This document shows positions 1 through 6,569 of a stretch of DNA of 13,477 bases, piece by piece; within the stretch, counting starts at the first letter, position 1; every line of letters starts with the position of its first letter. The stretch spans positions 1-13,477 of the forward strand of contig CAAGLS010000172.1 of assembly GCA_900770845.1 (NCBI GenBank). The letters run 5' to 3'. The position numbers and the translations under genes are program-made. The notes under the pieces are model-generated. The model was not told the DNA's origin, ran no database searches, and worked only from the letters and a program-made list of their open reading frames with translations. The DNA is from an uncultured Prevotella sp. (GTDB taxonomy: Bacteria; Bacteroidota; Bacteroidia; Bacteroidales; Bacteroidaceae).

Positions 1-22
1 CAGACGTGTGCTCTTCCGATCT
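1..22 (+). other. Illumina sequencing adapter remnant (artefact)
   Basis: These bases match the 3' end of the Illumina TruSeq read-2 adapter, ending in the characteristic GCTCTTCCGATCT. They are library sequence that was not trimmed before assembly and not part of the genome. Genomic DNA begins at 23. The small reading frame that would start at 6 begins inside the adapter and is therefore not a gene. Recognition is from memory of the adapter sequence; the match is exact over the whole stretch. Confidence 0.96.
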
Positions 23-57
23 GGGGTGGCCGGCGAGCTTGCTCGTAAGGCTACCCC
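23..57. repeat. GC-rich hairpin, REP-like palindrome at contig edge
   Basis: The outer stem pairs GGGGTGGCC (23-31) with GGCTACCCC (49-57), nine pairs including one G-U. Inside it, CGAG (34-37) pairs with CTCG (42-45) around a CTTG tetraloop. The stem begins at the first base after the adapter, so its left arm may be cut. It resembles in style the palindrome at 8644-8673 (both contain CTACCCCC), which suggests interspersed palindromic repeats. It could instead be the terminator of a gene lying off the contig, although no T tract follows. Confidence 0.65.
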
Positions 58-186
58 CGTCACTTCAGAACCATAGCTACGTTAGGAGAGTAAGCCTGGA
101 CATGAGTATTTTCTTTCCCCTCCCTATAAAAACATACCAAGGAACCACTGAAAATATTCGCTGTGCCAATATTTGGAGTACATCAT

Positions 187-235
187 ATTGAACACCCTAC
201 TTGATAATTGAACACCCCATAAAATAAGCTGTTCA
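187..235. promoter_or_regulatory. Spaced TGAACA/TGTTCA half-sites (putative operator)
   Basis: TGAACA occurs at 189-194 and 209-214 inside two copies of ATTGAACACCC, and its reverse complement TGTTCA occurs at 230-235. The start-to-start spacings are 20 and 21 bases, about two helical turns, so all three would lie on the same DNA face. That geometry suits a dimeric or cooperative regulator. The regulator is unknown, and whether this controls the GNAT gene at 358 is inference only. Confidence 0.35.
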
Positions 236-251
236 TAATCGCTTATTTTAT
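219..251. repeat. AT-rich 11-bp inverted repeat
   Basis: ATAAAATAAGC (219-229) is the exact reverse complement of GCTTATTTTAT (241-251), with an 11-nt spacer. It lies about 105 bases before the likely GNAT start. It could be an operator or a weak hairpin. The low GC content and the absence of a following T tract argue against a standard terminator. Its centre overlaps the TGTTCA half-site at 230-235. Confidence 0.45.
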
Positions 252-328
252 ATCAACAAACAGGAACTGCGGGCAAAAAAGAACATTATTATTGTCTTTT
301 ATCCAATGTCGTTATGGCCAAATAGCAC

Positions 329-336
329 TATTTTTG
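329..336 (+). promoter_or_regulatory. Possible Bacteroidetes -7 promoter element (TAttTTTG)
   Basis: The sequence TATTTTTG fits the Bacteroidetes primary-sigma -7 consensus TAnnTTTG. It lies 21 nt before the ATG at 358, giving a short untranslated leader if used. A TTTG-like -33 element is not seen at the usual spacing, so the call rests on one element. If real, it rules out a start at 292 and favours 358. Confidence 0.3.
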
Positions 337-357
337 CCAATGAAATTGGAATACAGT

Positions 358-1491
358 ATGTGTGACATCAGCATAAGAGAAGCGACCACAAAGAAAGACT
401 TGAAAGATTTGGTAAGATTCGGCAACCAACTATACAACGACTGCCCCTACTTTGTACCCGACCTGGAGCAGTCGGAACTCGCCATCTTCGACCCCAAGCA
501 GAACACGGCCTTGGCCTACTCCGAAATCCATCCCCTCCTGGCCCTGCGGGGCGGCGAGGTGGTGGGGCGCATCGTGCCCTTCATCAACCACCACAGCAAC
601 GAGCAATGGAAGAGCAAGGACGTGCGCTTCATGATGTTCGACTTCATCGACGACCGCAAGGTGTCGGCCGCCCTCCTGCAAGCCGCCGCCCAATGGGGGC
701 GCGGGCGGGGCATGGCCACCATCAAGGGACCGCTCGGATTCACCGACATGGACAAGGAGGGAATGTTGGTGGAGGACTTCGACATGCCCGGCACCATCAA
801 CACGCTCTACAACTACGACTACTATCCCCGCCACATCGAAGCCGAGGGCTACTCGAAGGCGGCCGACTGGATACAGATACAGCTGTCCATACCCGACGAG
901 CTGCCCGAGCGCTACCGAAAGACGGCCGACCTCTGCCGCAAGCTCTTCCACTTGGAGGTGACGACGATGACGCGCGACAACATACTGCGCCACGGCTATG
1001 GCCGTAAATTCTTCCGGCTCATCAACAAGTCATTCTCCCACCTCTACGGCTACACGCAGATCGACGAGGAGCAGGTGGACCGTCTGGCCCGCACCTACGT
1101 GAGGCTGGTCGACCTGCGCATGGTGCCCATCGTGGAGAACCTAGAGGGCGAAATCGTGGCTGCGGGAGTGTGCATCGCCAGCCTCACCGAGGCCTTCCGC
1201 AAGATGGGCGGCCACCTGCTGCCCCTTGGCTGGTGGCACCTGCTCCGCGCCTTGGGCAGCCACCATTCGTCAAAGGCCGAGCTGCTGCTCATCGGCGTCG
1301 ACCCCGACTATCAGGGCTCGGGGGTCAACGCCCTGCTCTTCGAGCATCTCTTCAGGGTGTTCCACGAGTTGGGCTACACCGAGGCCGAGACCGGCCCGCA
1401 GTTGGAGAACAACGTGAAGGAGCTCTCACAGTGGACGCCGCTCAACCCCCGGAGGGTGAAGCGCCGCCGCTGCTACTGCAAGCAGCTCTGA
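358..1491 (+). CDS. GNAT-fold acyl-CoA N-acyltransferase-like protein, YghO type
   Basis: The 377-residue protein resembles the large GNAT-fold proteins widespread in Bacteroidetes and related to E. coli YghO, whose substrate is not known to me. The N-terminal part (residues 1-60) has the family's typical opening with TKKDLKDLVRF, the middle has the conserved stretch GPLGFTDMDKEGMLVE, and the C-terminal GNAT core shows LLLIGVDPDYQGSGVNALLF (about 309-328), the acetyl-CoA pyrophosphate-binding region, ending in a basic RRVKRRRCYCK tail. I chose the ATG at 358 because homology begins with CDISIREATT and a possible promoter lies just upstream. ATG 340 and TTG 292 are alternatives. No signal peptide or membrane segment is seen, so it should be cytoplasmic. 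It is separated by 253 bases from the next operon and may be unrelated to it. Confidence 0.82.
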   Translation: MCDISIREATTKKDLKDLVRFGNQLYNDCPYFVPDLEQSELAIFDPKQNTALAYSEIHPLLALRGGEVVGRIVPFINHHSNEQWKSKDVRFMMFDFIDDRKVSAALLQAAAQWGRGRGMATIKGPLGFTDMDKEGMLVEDFDMPGTINTLYNYDYYPRHIEAEGYSKAADWIQIQLSIPDELPERYRKTADLCRKLFHLEVTTMTRDNILRHGYGRKFFRLINKSFSHLYGYTQIDEEQVDRLARTYVRLVDLRMVPIVENLEGEIVAAGVCIASLTEAFRKMGGHLLPLGWWHLLRALGSHHSSKAELLLIGVDPDYQGSGVNALLFEHLFRVFHELGYTEAETGPQLENNVKELSQWTPLNPRRVKRRRCYCKQL

Positions 1492-1744
1492 GGCGGCCAG
1501 CTCCCCACCCCACGGCCAAGAGCGGGACGCGGGGCTACTGATTGGTGAACGCCGGCCTTCATCAATAAAACGAGAGGGTTTCAACCAATTGCTCGAATTG
1601 CCCGAAGGTGCATTCGATTCATTCGTCCCTTTCGTTGAAAAGACCATGATTGAGGGTAGTGCGAGGGCGATGGTCTGCCATTCGCTGAACAGTTACGGCC
1701 CAAAGGCAAGCAACAACAAAATAAAAAAGATACAGGAGAAGAAT
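1492..1744. other. Intergenic leader upstream of the ketosynthase operon
   Basis: This stretch holds an imperfect 9-base tandem repeat, AATTGCTCG then AATTGCCCG (1587-1604), a 7-bp inverted repeat AGACCAT (1641-1647) with ATGGTCT (1670-1676), and an A-rich segment from about 1710 leading to a Shine-Dalgarno sequence. The ketosynthase frame stays open back to a TTG at 1589, but the translated extension is not part of the ketosynthase family. No clear TAnnTTTG promoter and no convincing terminator for the GNAT gene is seen. Confidence 0.5.
1734..1738 (+). promoter_or_regulatory. Shine-Dalgarno site AGGAG for the ketosynthase
   Basis: AGGAG lies six bases before the ATG at 1745 in an A-rich leader. 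A well-spaced Shine-Dalgarno sequence is uncommon in Bacteroidetes, and here it decides the start at 1745 over the TTG at 1589. Confidence 0.6.
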
Positions 1745-2971
1745 ATGAAAAGAAAAGTTGTAATCACAGGCATGGGCATCTGGTCGTGCATCGGCACAAG
1801 CCTCGACGAGGTGCGCGACTCGCTCTATCGGGGCAAGTGCGGCATCCACTTCGTCAAGGAGCGCATGGACCTCGGGTTCATGTCGGGCCTCTGCGGCAAC
1901 GTGCCCAAGCCCGACCTCAAGCCTCTGCTCTCGCGCAACGAGCGGCAGTTCATGCCCGAGGAGGCGCAGTATGCCTACGCCGCCACCCTCCAGGCCCTGA
2001 AGGCCGCGCGCCTCGACCAGGACTATATCGACTCCCATGAGGTGGGCATCATCTATGGCAACGACTCTGTGGCCGAGGCCACCGTGAAGGGAATCGACAA
2101 GTTCCGCCAGTTCAAGAACACCACGGCCTGCGGCTCGGGAGCCATCTTCCAGTCGATGAACTCCACCGTGACGATGAACCTCGCCTGCCTGTTCCATCTC
2201 AAGGGCATGAACCTCACGGCCTCGGCGGCCTGCGCCTCGGGATCGCAATCCATCGGACTGGCCTCGCTGCTCATCGCCGACGGGCTGCAGGACTGCGTGA
2301 TCTGCGGCGGCGCACAGGAGAACAACCTCTACAGCGTGGCCTCGTTCGACGGCATCAACGCCTTCTCCAAGCGCAACGACGACCCGCGGCACGCCTCGCG
2401 ACCCTTCGACCGCGACCGCGACGGCCTGGTGCCGAGCGGCGGGGCGGCCACGGTGGTGCTGGAGGACTACGACCATGCCGTGAGGCGCGGAGCGCCCATC
2501 ATCGCCGAGGTGGTGGCCTGGGGATTCTCGGGCAACGGCGACCATATCTCCACGCCCAATGTGGAGGGGCCGGCCCGCTCGCTGGAACTCTGCCTGCAGC
2601 ATGGGGGCGTGGATCCGCGCGACATCGGCTACGTCAACGCCCATGCCACCTCCACAAGGGCGGGCGACGGGCGCGAGGCCGAGGCCATCGCACGCGTCTT
2701 CGGCGACTACCGTGTGCCGGTGACGTCAACCAAGGGACAGACGGGACACGAGATGTGGATGGCGGGAGCCAGCGAGGTGGTCTATTCCATCCTGATGATG
2801 AAGAACGACTTCATCGCCGGCAACCTCAACTTCGAGCATCCCGACGAGCACACGGCGTGCGTCAACGTGATTCCCGAGACCATCGAGGCCCACTTCGACC
2901 AGTTCCTCAGCAACTCGTTCGGCTTCGGCGGCACCAATTCCACACTGATTATCCGTAACACCAACAAATAA
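1745..2971 (+). CDS. Beta-ketoacyl-ACP synthase, FabB/FabF family
   Basis: This 408-residue protein has the full length of a condensing enzyme that extends an ACP-bound acyl chain with malonyl-ACP, releasing CO2. The catalytic triad is intact: Cys163 in TASAACASGSQ, His300 in VNAHATST and His335 in KGQTGH, with Lys330 conserved. The C-terminal SFGFGGTNSTLII loop is typical. The opening MKRKVVITGMGIWS, the FMPEEAQYAYAA segment and the SNSFGFGGTN end look closer to E. coli FabB than to FabF. It is the first gene of a tight operon with ACP, two hotdog proteins and an exporter, a context more like aryl-polyene or flexirubin-type pathways than housekeeping fatty-acid synthesis. There is no partner chain-length factor in the window. 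The start is fixed by the family N-terminus and the AGGAG at 1734. Confidence 0.93.
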   Translation: MKRKVVITGMGIWSCIGTSLDEVRDSLYRGKCGIHFVKERMDLGFMSGLCGNVPKPDLKPLLSRNERQFMPEEAQYAYAATLQALKAARLDQDYIDSHEVGIIYGNDSVAEATVKGIDKFRQFKNTTACGSGAIFQSMNSTVTMNLACLFHLKGMNLTASAACASGSQSIGLASLLIADGLQDCVICGGAQENNLYSVASFDGINAFSKRNDDPRHASRPFDRDRDGLVPSGGAATVVLEDYDHAVRRGAPIIAEVVAWGFSGNGDHISTPNVEGPARSLELCLQHGGVDPRDIGYVNAHATSTRAGDGREAEAIARVFGDYRVPVTSTKGQTGHEMWMAGASEVVYSILMMKNDFIAGNLNFEHPDEHTACVNVIPETIEAHFDQFLSNSFGFGGTNSTLIIRNTNK

Positions 2972-2980
2972 ACAGCTATT

Positions 2981-3223
2981 ATGACAAGAGAAGACATTAT
3001 CAAGGAAATCAATTCGGCCATGGCCGAGGAGTTTGAAGTGAGCGAGGACCTGATGAAGCCCGAGGCCAACGTGAAGGAATCGCTCAACCTCGACAGCCTC
3101 AACCTCGTTGACATCATCGCCATGGTGCAGGAGAAGTTCGGCATCGACATCCCCATCCCCGACCTGAGGAAGATTGTGACCTTCAACGACCTCTACGACT
3201 ACATCTACGCCCATCTGAAGTGA
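2981..3223 (+). CDS. Acyl carrier protein
   Basis: An 80-residue acidic protein with the four-helix ACP layout. Ser39 in the NLDSLNLVDI motif is the expected 4'-phosphopantetheine attachment site, followed by helix II IIAMVQEKFGI and the DIPIPDLRKIVT loop. It would carry the growing acyl chain between the ketosynthase before it and the hotdog proteins after it. It starts 9 nt after the ketosynthase stop in an A-rich gap and ends 1 nt before the next gene, so translational coupling is likely. It is probably a pathway-specific ACP, distinct from the housekeeping AcpP. No phosphopantetheinyl transferase gene is present in the window. Confidence 0.93.
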   Translation: MTREDIIKEINSAMAEEFEVSEDLMKPEANVKESLNLDSLNLVDIIAMVQEKFGIDIPIPDLRKIVTFNDLYDYIYAHLK

Positions 3224-3224
3224 C

Positions 3225-3635
3225 ATGGACATCAGGAAGCTGATTCCGCAGCGCGAGCCTATGCTCATGGCCGACGACTACGAGCCCACGGGCGACGCCA
3301 CGGCAGTGACGACGTTCCGTGTGAGGGCCGACAACGTCTTCGTGGAAGACGCGCTGTTGGCCGAGGCCGCCGTCATAGAGCACCAGGCGCAGAGCGCGTC
3401 GGCCATGGCGGGCAAGCGGGCCATAGACAATGGGGCCTCCACCGCGCCCAAGGGCTACATCGGCGAGGTGCGCCACTTCCAGTGCCGGGAGCGTCCGCGT
3501 GTGGGCGACACCCTGCGCACGGAGGTGGTGTGGGGCGCCACGGTGGGGCAGTTTGCCTTTGTCAAGGCCACAACCTCCGTCGGCGGCCGCACGGTAGCCA
3601 ACGGCGAGCTAAAGGTCTACATCGAGGGGGCATGA
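3225..3635 (+). CDS. Hotdog-fold protein, ApeP-like 3-hydroxyacyl-ACP dehydratase or relative
   Basis: A 136-residue single hotdog-domain protein. The opening IRKLIPQREPMLMADDY resembles the FabZ/ApeP N-terminus (LPHRxPFLLxD), the long helix contains IEHQAQSASAMAG (Glu52, Gln56) matching the E-x-x-AQ helix of dehydratases, and GYIGEVRHF and RPRVGDTLRTEV are typical strand features. The FabZ catalytic GHFPxxPVxPG segment is missing: the sequence runs directly from DNVFVEDALLAEAAV into the helix. This fits the ApeP-type family that accompanies ApeI in aryl-polyene loci, or a non-catalytic partner of the next gene. It begins 1 nt after the ACP stop. A thioesterase role is an alternative, but the neighbourhood favours dehydration. 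Confidence 0.75.
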   Translation: MDIRKLIPQREPMLMADDYEPTGDATAVTTFRVRADNVFVEDALLAEAAVIEHQAQSASAMAGKRAIDNGASTAPKGYIGEVRHFQCRERPRVGDTLRTEVVWGATVGQFAFVKATTSVGGRTVANGELKVYIEGA

Positions 3636-3644
3636 GCCTCATCG

Positions 3645-3697
3645 CCCATCCCTCCCCATGCTCCCCATCATCCCCATCCCTCCCATCATCCCCATCA
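3645..3697 (+). repeat. Imperfect C-rich tandem repeat (CCCCATCAT-like units)
   Basis: About six units of 8-10 bases (CCCATCCCT, CCCCATGCT, CCCCATCAT, CCCCATCCCT, CCCATCAT, CCCCATC) fill the gap between the two hotdog genes. The pyrimidine-rich tract differs from every other junction in this operon. It is open in the frame of the next gene and would encode a Pro/Ile string if translated from ATG 3658. Confidence 0.8.
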
Positions 3698-3702
3698 AGA
3701 CA

Positions 3703-4095
3703 ATGCTCAAAGGATATTATTACGACATAGAAAGCATCGATACCCAGCAGGGCGGCGGGCCGTCGCTCTCGGCCACGTGCCGCGTGAGGCTAAGGAAAGG
3801 CTGCGACATCTATCGCGGCCACTTCCCCAACGCTCCCGTATGCCCGGGGGTGTGCGGGATACAGATGATCTTGGAGTGCTGCATGATGGCCACCCACAAG
3901 CGCCTACGCATCGCCAGCATACGCAAATGCCGCTTCCCAGCCCTCGCCACACCGCAGACGGTGGAGAGGTTGGCGCTGGACCTGCAACTGACCATGGCCG
4001 ACGGCTGCTGCGACACCAAGGCAAGGCTCTCCGACGGCGGGAAGAACTATGTGGAGTTCCATGGCTGCATGACTGAAACAACAATCGAACGATGA
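3703..4095 (+). CDS. FabZ/ApeI-like 3-hydroxyacyl-ACP dehydratase (hotdog)
   Basis: A 130-residue hotdog protein with an intact dehydratase signature: His40 in YRGHFPNAPVCPGV and Glu58 in IQMILECC, the usual His/acidic pair of FabA/FabZ enzymes that removes water from 3-hydroxyacyl-ACP to give the 2-enoyl form. I start it at ATG 3703 (MLKGYYYDIES). The earlier in-frame ATG at 3658 would add 15 residues encoded by the C-rich repeat, which has no family support. The stop overlaps the next start as ATGA, so it is coupled to the exporter. Together with the preceding hotdog gene it makes a two-dehydratase arrangement like ApeI/ApeP. It is unusually Cys-rich (eight cysteines). It is expected to be cytoplasmic, as no signal peptide is seen. 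Confidence 0.82.
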   Translation: MLKGYYYDIESIDTQQGGGPSLSATCRVRLRKGCDIYRGHFPNAPVCPGVCGIQMILECCMMATHKRLRIASIRKCRFPALATPQTVERLALDLQLTMADGCCDTKARLSDGGKNYVEFHGCMTETTIER

Positions 4096-6569
4096 CAGAG
4101 CTTTGCATCCGCACATACAACTTTTTCGTCCGTCACCGCATCGTCTACTGGACACTGTTGGTGGTGCTGTTTGGCTTCTTCGGCTTCTTTGCCTCGCGCA
4201 TCCAGTTGGAGGAGGACCTCAGCCGGCTAATCCCTGCGGCCAAGAACGCCGACGGCTCCACGAAGCTGGCCTTTGCCGACCTGCGCATCAAGGACAAGAC
4301 CTTCTTGGTGTTTGAGGGAAAGAAGGCCTCCACGGAGCGCATCGCCGAGGTGTGCGACGCCTTTGTCGACTCGCTCATGGCCCTCGACGGCCACCGAAGC
4401 GTGGGCGACGTGTTCAGCAAGGTGCCCGAGGAGACGCTTGGCGAAGCCATCGACTACCTCTCCGCCCACGTGCCCAACTTCATCGACACGAGTTGCTACG
4501 CCGGTTTCGACACGCTCCTCACCACGGCCCACGCCAGGCGGCAGATGGAGCAGAACGGCCGCGACTTGGAGGGCGAGTTGGGCGAGGCCTATCCCGAGCT
4601 CATCCAGCAGGATCCCTTGGGGCTGCGCGGCGTGCTGCGCCGCCAGATGGGCTTCATGGCCCAGGGGGGTGGCAGCTACCACATCAAGGAGGGCCACTTC
4701 TTCGTGGGCGACAACACCGTGTGCGTGGCCTTTCTCTCGCCGCGCTACTCGGCCATGGACACGGGCAAGGGCTCAAGGCTCTTCGACGAGATCAACCAGC
4801 TCATAGAGCAGTTTCGGCGCGCTTGTCCCGACGTTGCGGTGAGCTATCACGGCACTCCGGCCAGCGGCTACTACAACGCCAAGGTGATCAAGCACGACCT
4901 GCTGCTCACCGTGGGCGGCTCGCTGTGCCTGGTGCTGCTGCTCATCAGCCTCTGCTACCGCCGCGCCGACACCCTGCCCCTGCTCTCGCTGCCCGTGGCC
5001 TTCGGCGCGCTGTTCGCCTTGGCGATGATGTTCTTCCTCAAGGGCAGCTTCTCGCTGATGGCCCTCGGCATGGGAGCCGTCATCTTGGGCGTGGCGTTCA
5101 GCTATGCGCTCCATGTCTACACCCACTCGCGCTATGTGGACAACATGCCCCAATTGCTGCGCGAGCAGGTGAGGCCGGTCTGCCTGGGCTGCATCACCAC
5201 CGTGGGCGCGTTTGTCGGACTCTTCTTCGTCAAGACCGAGCTGCTGCGCGACTTTGGCCTGTTTGCCATCTTCGCCATTCTCGGCACGGTGGCCTTCACG
5301 CTCTTCCTGCTTCCGCCCCTGCTGTCCCTCAACAAGAGTGGGCGGACGCCGGACAGCTTCGCCTGGATTGAGCGCGCCAACAACTATCCCTACCACACCA
5401 ACCGGTGGGTGATGGGCTCGGTCGTGGCCATCGTGGCGGCGAGTGTGGTGGCGTGGGTGGTGAGGGGCACGCGCTTCGACGCCGACATGCACAGCCTCGG
5501 CTACAAGTCGGCCGAAGTCAGCCACAGCGAGCGGCTCCTGCAAAGCAAGACCTACACGGGCGACAAGCAACGCTATTTCGCCGCCTCGGGGCGCAACATG
5601 GAAGAGGCGTTGGCCAACTTCGCCCACCTCTCGCGACAGCTCGACTCGCTGCAGCGCGCGGGACTGGTGAAGAGCTACACCCATACCGACCAGCTGCTCG
5701 TGCCACTGGCTATACAGCAGGAGCGCATCGAGGCCTGGCGCCGCTATTGGGACAACCGCCGACTGGGCGCCGCCCGCAGCCTCATCGCCGCCACGGCTCC
5801 CGCAGCCGGACTCAACGCCGAGGGCTTCAAGCCGTTCTTCGACATGGCCACCCAGGGCTACCGCCCCGACAAGCTCTATGAGGAGGACTGGCTGCCCAAG
5901 GGCTGGCTGTCGACGCTCATGGAACGATCGAAGAGCGGGCAGTGGCTCTGCTTCACGCAGGTGCGCTGCAAGAACGACTCCATACACAGCCGCCAGAGCG
6001 ACTACTACCGCATCTGCGACGCCGTGACAGGGAATCCCCACCAGATGGTGCTCGACACCTATTATTATATGACCAACGCCTTGGAGGGTCTCAACAGCGA
6101 CTTCAACGTGCTGCAGTGGGTGTCGATGCTGTTCGTGTTGGTGGTGCTGCTCGTGAGCTGCAAGTTCGACTTGCGCGCCACGTTGGTGGCCTTCCTGCCC
6201 ATCCTGCTCAGTTGGATGGTGGTGTTGGGGGTGATGGCCGCCACAAACACGGCCTTCAACTTGGTCAACGTCATCATATCCACGTTCATCTTCGGCATGG
6301 GAGTGGACTACAGCATCTTTGTGATGAGCGGATTGCGGTCGGCCACGGCTGAGGGCGATGCCCTGCTCCGCCGCCACAAGACGGCCATCTTCTTCAGCGC
6401 GGCCATCCTCATCATCACCGTGGGGAGCATGCTCCTCGCCACCCATCCCGCCATCCGCGGCGTAGGCTTCGCCACGCTCACGGGTCTCGTGTCGGCGGTG
6501 GTGTTGAGCTACACCTTGGAACCCGCCCTCTACAACAGAATCTGCAAGGCTAAAAAAACGCCCAAATGA
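4092..6569 (+). CDS. MMPL/RND-family lipid exporter
   Basis: An 825-residue inner-membrane protein with the duplicated RND/MMPL plan: one N-terminal membrane helix (about 17-36), a large periplasmic domain (about 38-265), five helices (about 268-288, 294-315, 320-342, 364-384, 386-412), a seventh helix (about 438-458), a second periplasmic domain (about 460-670) and five final helices (about 672-812). The GMGVDYSIFVMSG motif in the second half is typical of MMPL proton-relay helices, while the matching site in the first half reads LGVAFSYALHVYTH. Such pumps move lipids or polyene products out of the inner membrane. Here it follows the dehydratase (ATGA overlap) and precedes a FAD enzyme (ATGA overlap) and a LolA-like carrier, so the acyl product of this operon is its likely cargo. 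Confidence 0.9.
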   Translation: MTELCIRTYNFFVRHRIVYWTLLVVLFGFFGFFASRIQLEEDLSRLIPAAKNADGSTKLAFADLRIKDKTFLVFEGKKASTERIAEVCDAFVDSLMALDGHRSVGDVFSKVPEETLGEAIDYLSAHVPNFIDTSCYAGFDTLLTTAHARRQMEQNGRDLEGELGEAYPELIQQDPLGLRGVLRRQMGFMAQGGGSYHIKEGHFFVGDNTVCVAFLSPRYSAMDTGKGSRLFDEINQLIEQFRRACPDVAVSYHGTPASGYYNAKVIKHDLLLTVGGSLCLVLLLISLCYRRADTLPLLSLPVAFGALFALAMMFFLKGSFSLMALGMGAVILGVAFSYALHVYTHSRYVDNMPQLLREQVRPVCLGCITTVGAFVGLFFVKTELLRDFGLFAIFAILGTVAFTLFLLPPLLSLNKSGRTPDSFAWIERANNYPYHTNRWVMGSVVAIVAASVVAWVVRGTRFDADMHSLGYKSAEVSHSERLLQSKTYTGDKQRYFAASGRNMEEALANFAHLSRQLDSLQRAGLVKSYTHTDQLLVPLAIQQERIEAWRRYWDNRRLGAARSLIAATAPAAGLNAEGFKPFFDMATQGYRPDKLYEEDWLPKGWLSTLMERSKSGQWLCFTQVRCKNDSIHSRQSDYYRICDAVTGNPHQMVLDTYYYMTNALEGLNSDFNVLQWVSMLFVLVVLLVSCKFDLRATLVAFLPILLSWMVVLGVMAATNTAFNLVNVIISTFIFGMGVDYSIFVMSGLRSATAEGDALLRRHKTAIFFSAAILIITVGSMLLATHPAIRGVGFATLTGLVSAVVLSYTLEPALYNRICKAKKTPK

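Larger units (their letters stand above)
58..357. other. AT-rich non-coding leader upstream of the GNAT gene
   Basis: No convincing gene is visible here. The stretch is clearly more AT-rich than the coding DNA that follows. It contains a short inverted repeat (AAATATT 152-158 and AATATTT 168-174), an 11-base direct repeat ATTGAACACCC at 187-197 and 207-217, an 11-bp palindrome at 219-251, and a possible -7 promoter element at 329-336. A TTG-started extension of the GNAT frame from 292 is possible but is not supported by the protein family. Confidence 0.6.

Noticed and set aside
6..191. Small open frame at the left edge
   Set aside because: It starts inside the sequencing adapter and runs through a hairpin and AT-rich non-coding DNA, with no recognisable protein features.
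292..357. Earlier TTG or ATG (340) starts for the GNAT gene
   Set aside because: Family similarity begins at about 364 and a possible -7 promoter element at 329-336 lies inside the extension.
1589..1744. N-terminal extension of the ketosynthase from TTG 1589
   Set aside because: The family N-terminus MKRKVVITGMG begins at 1745 with AGGAG in place; the 52 extra residues match nothing known in ketosynthases.
1619..2644. Antisense frame of 341 codons opposite the ketosynthase
   Set aside because: Shadow of the ketosynthase frame, with no domain features and biased composition.
3645..3697. CRISPR-like array
   Set aside because: Units are only 8-10 bases, directly adjacent and C-rich, with no spacers, so this is a simple tandem repeat.
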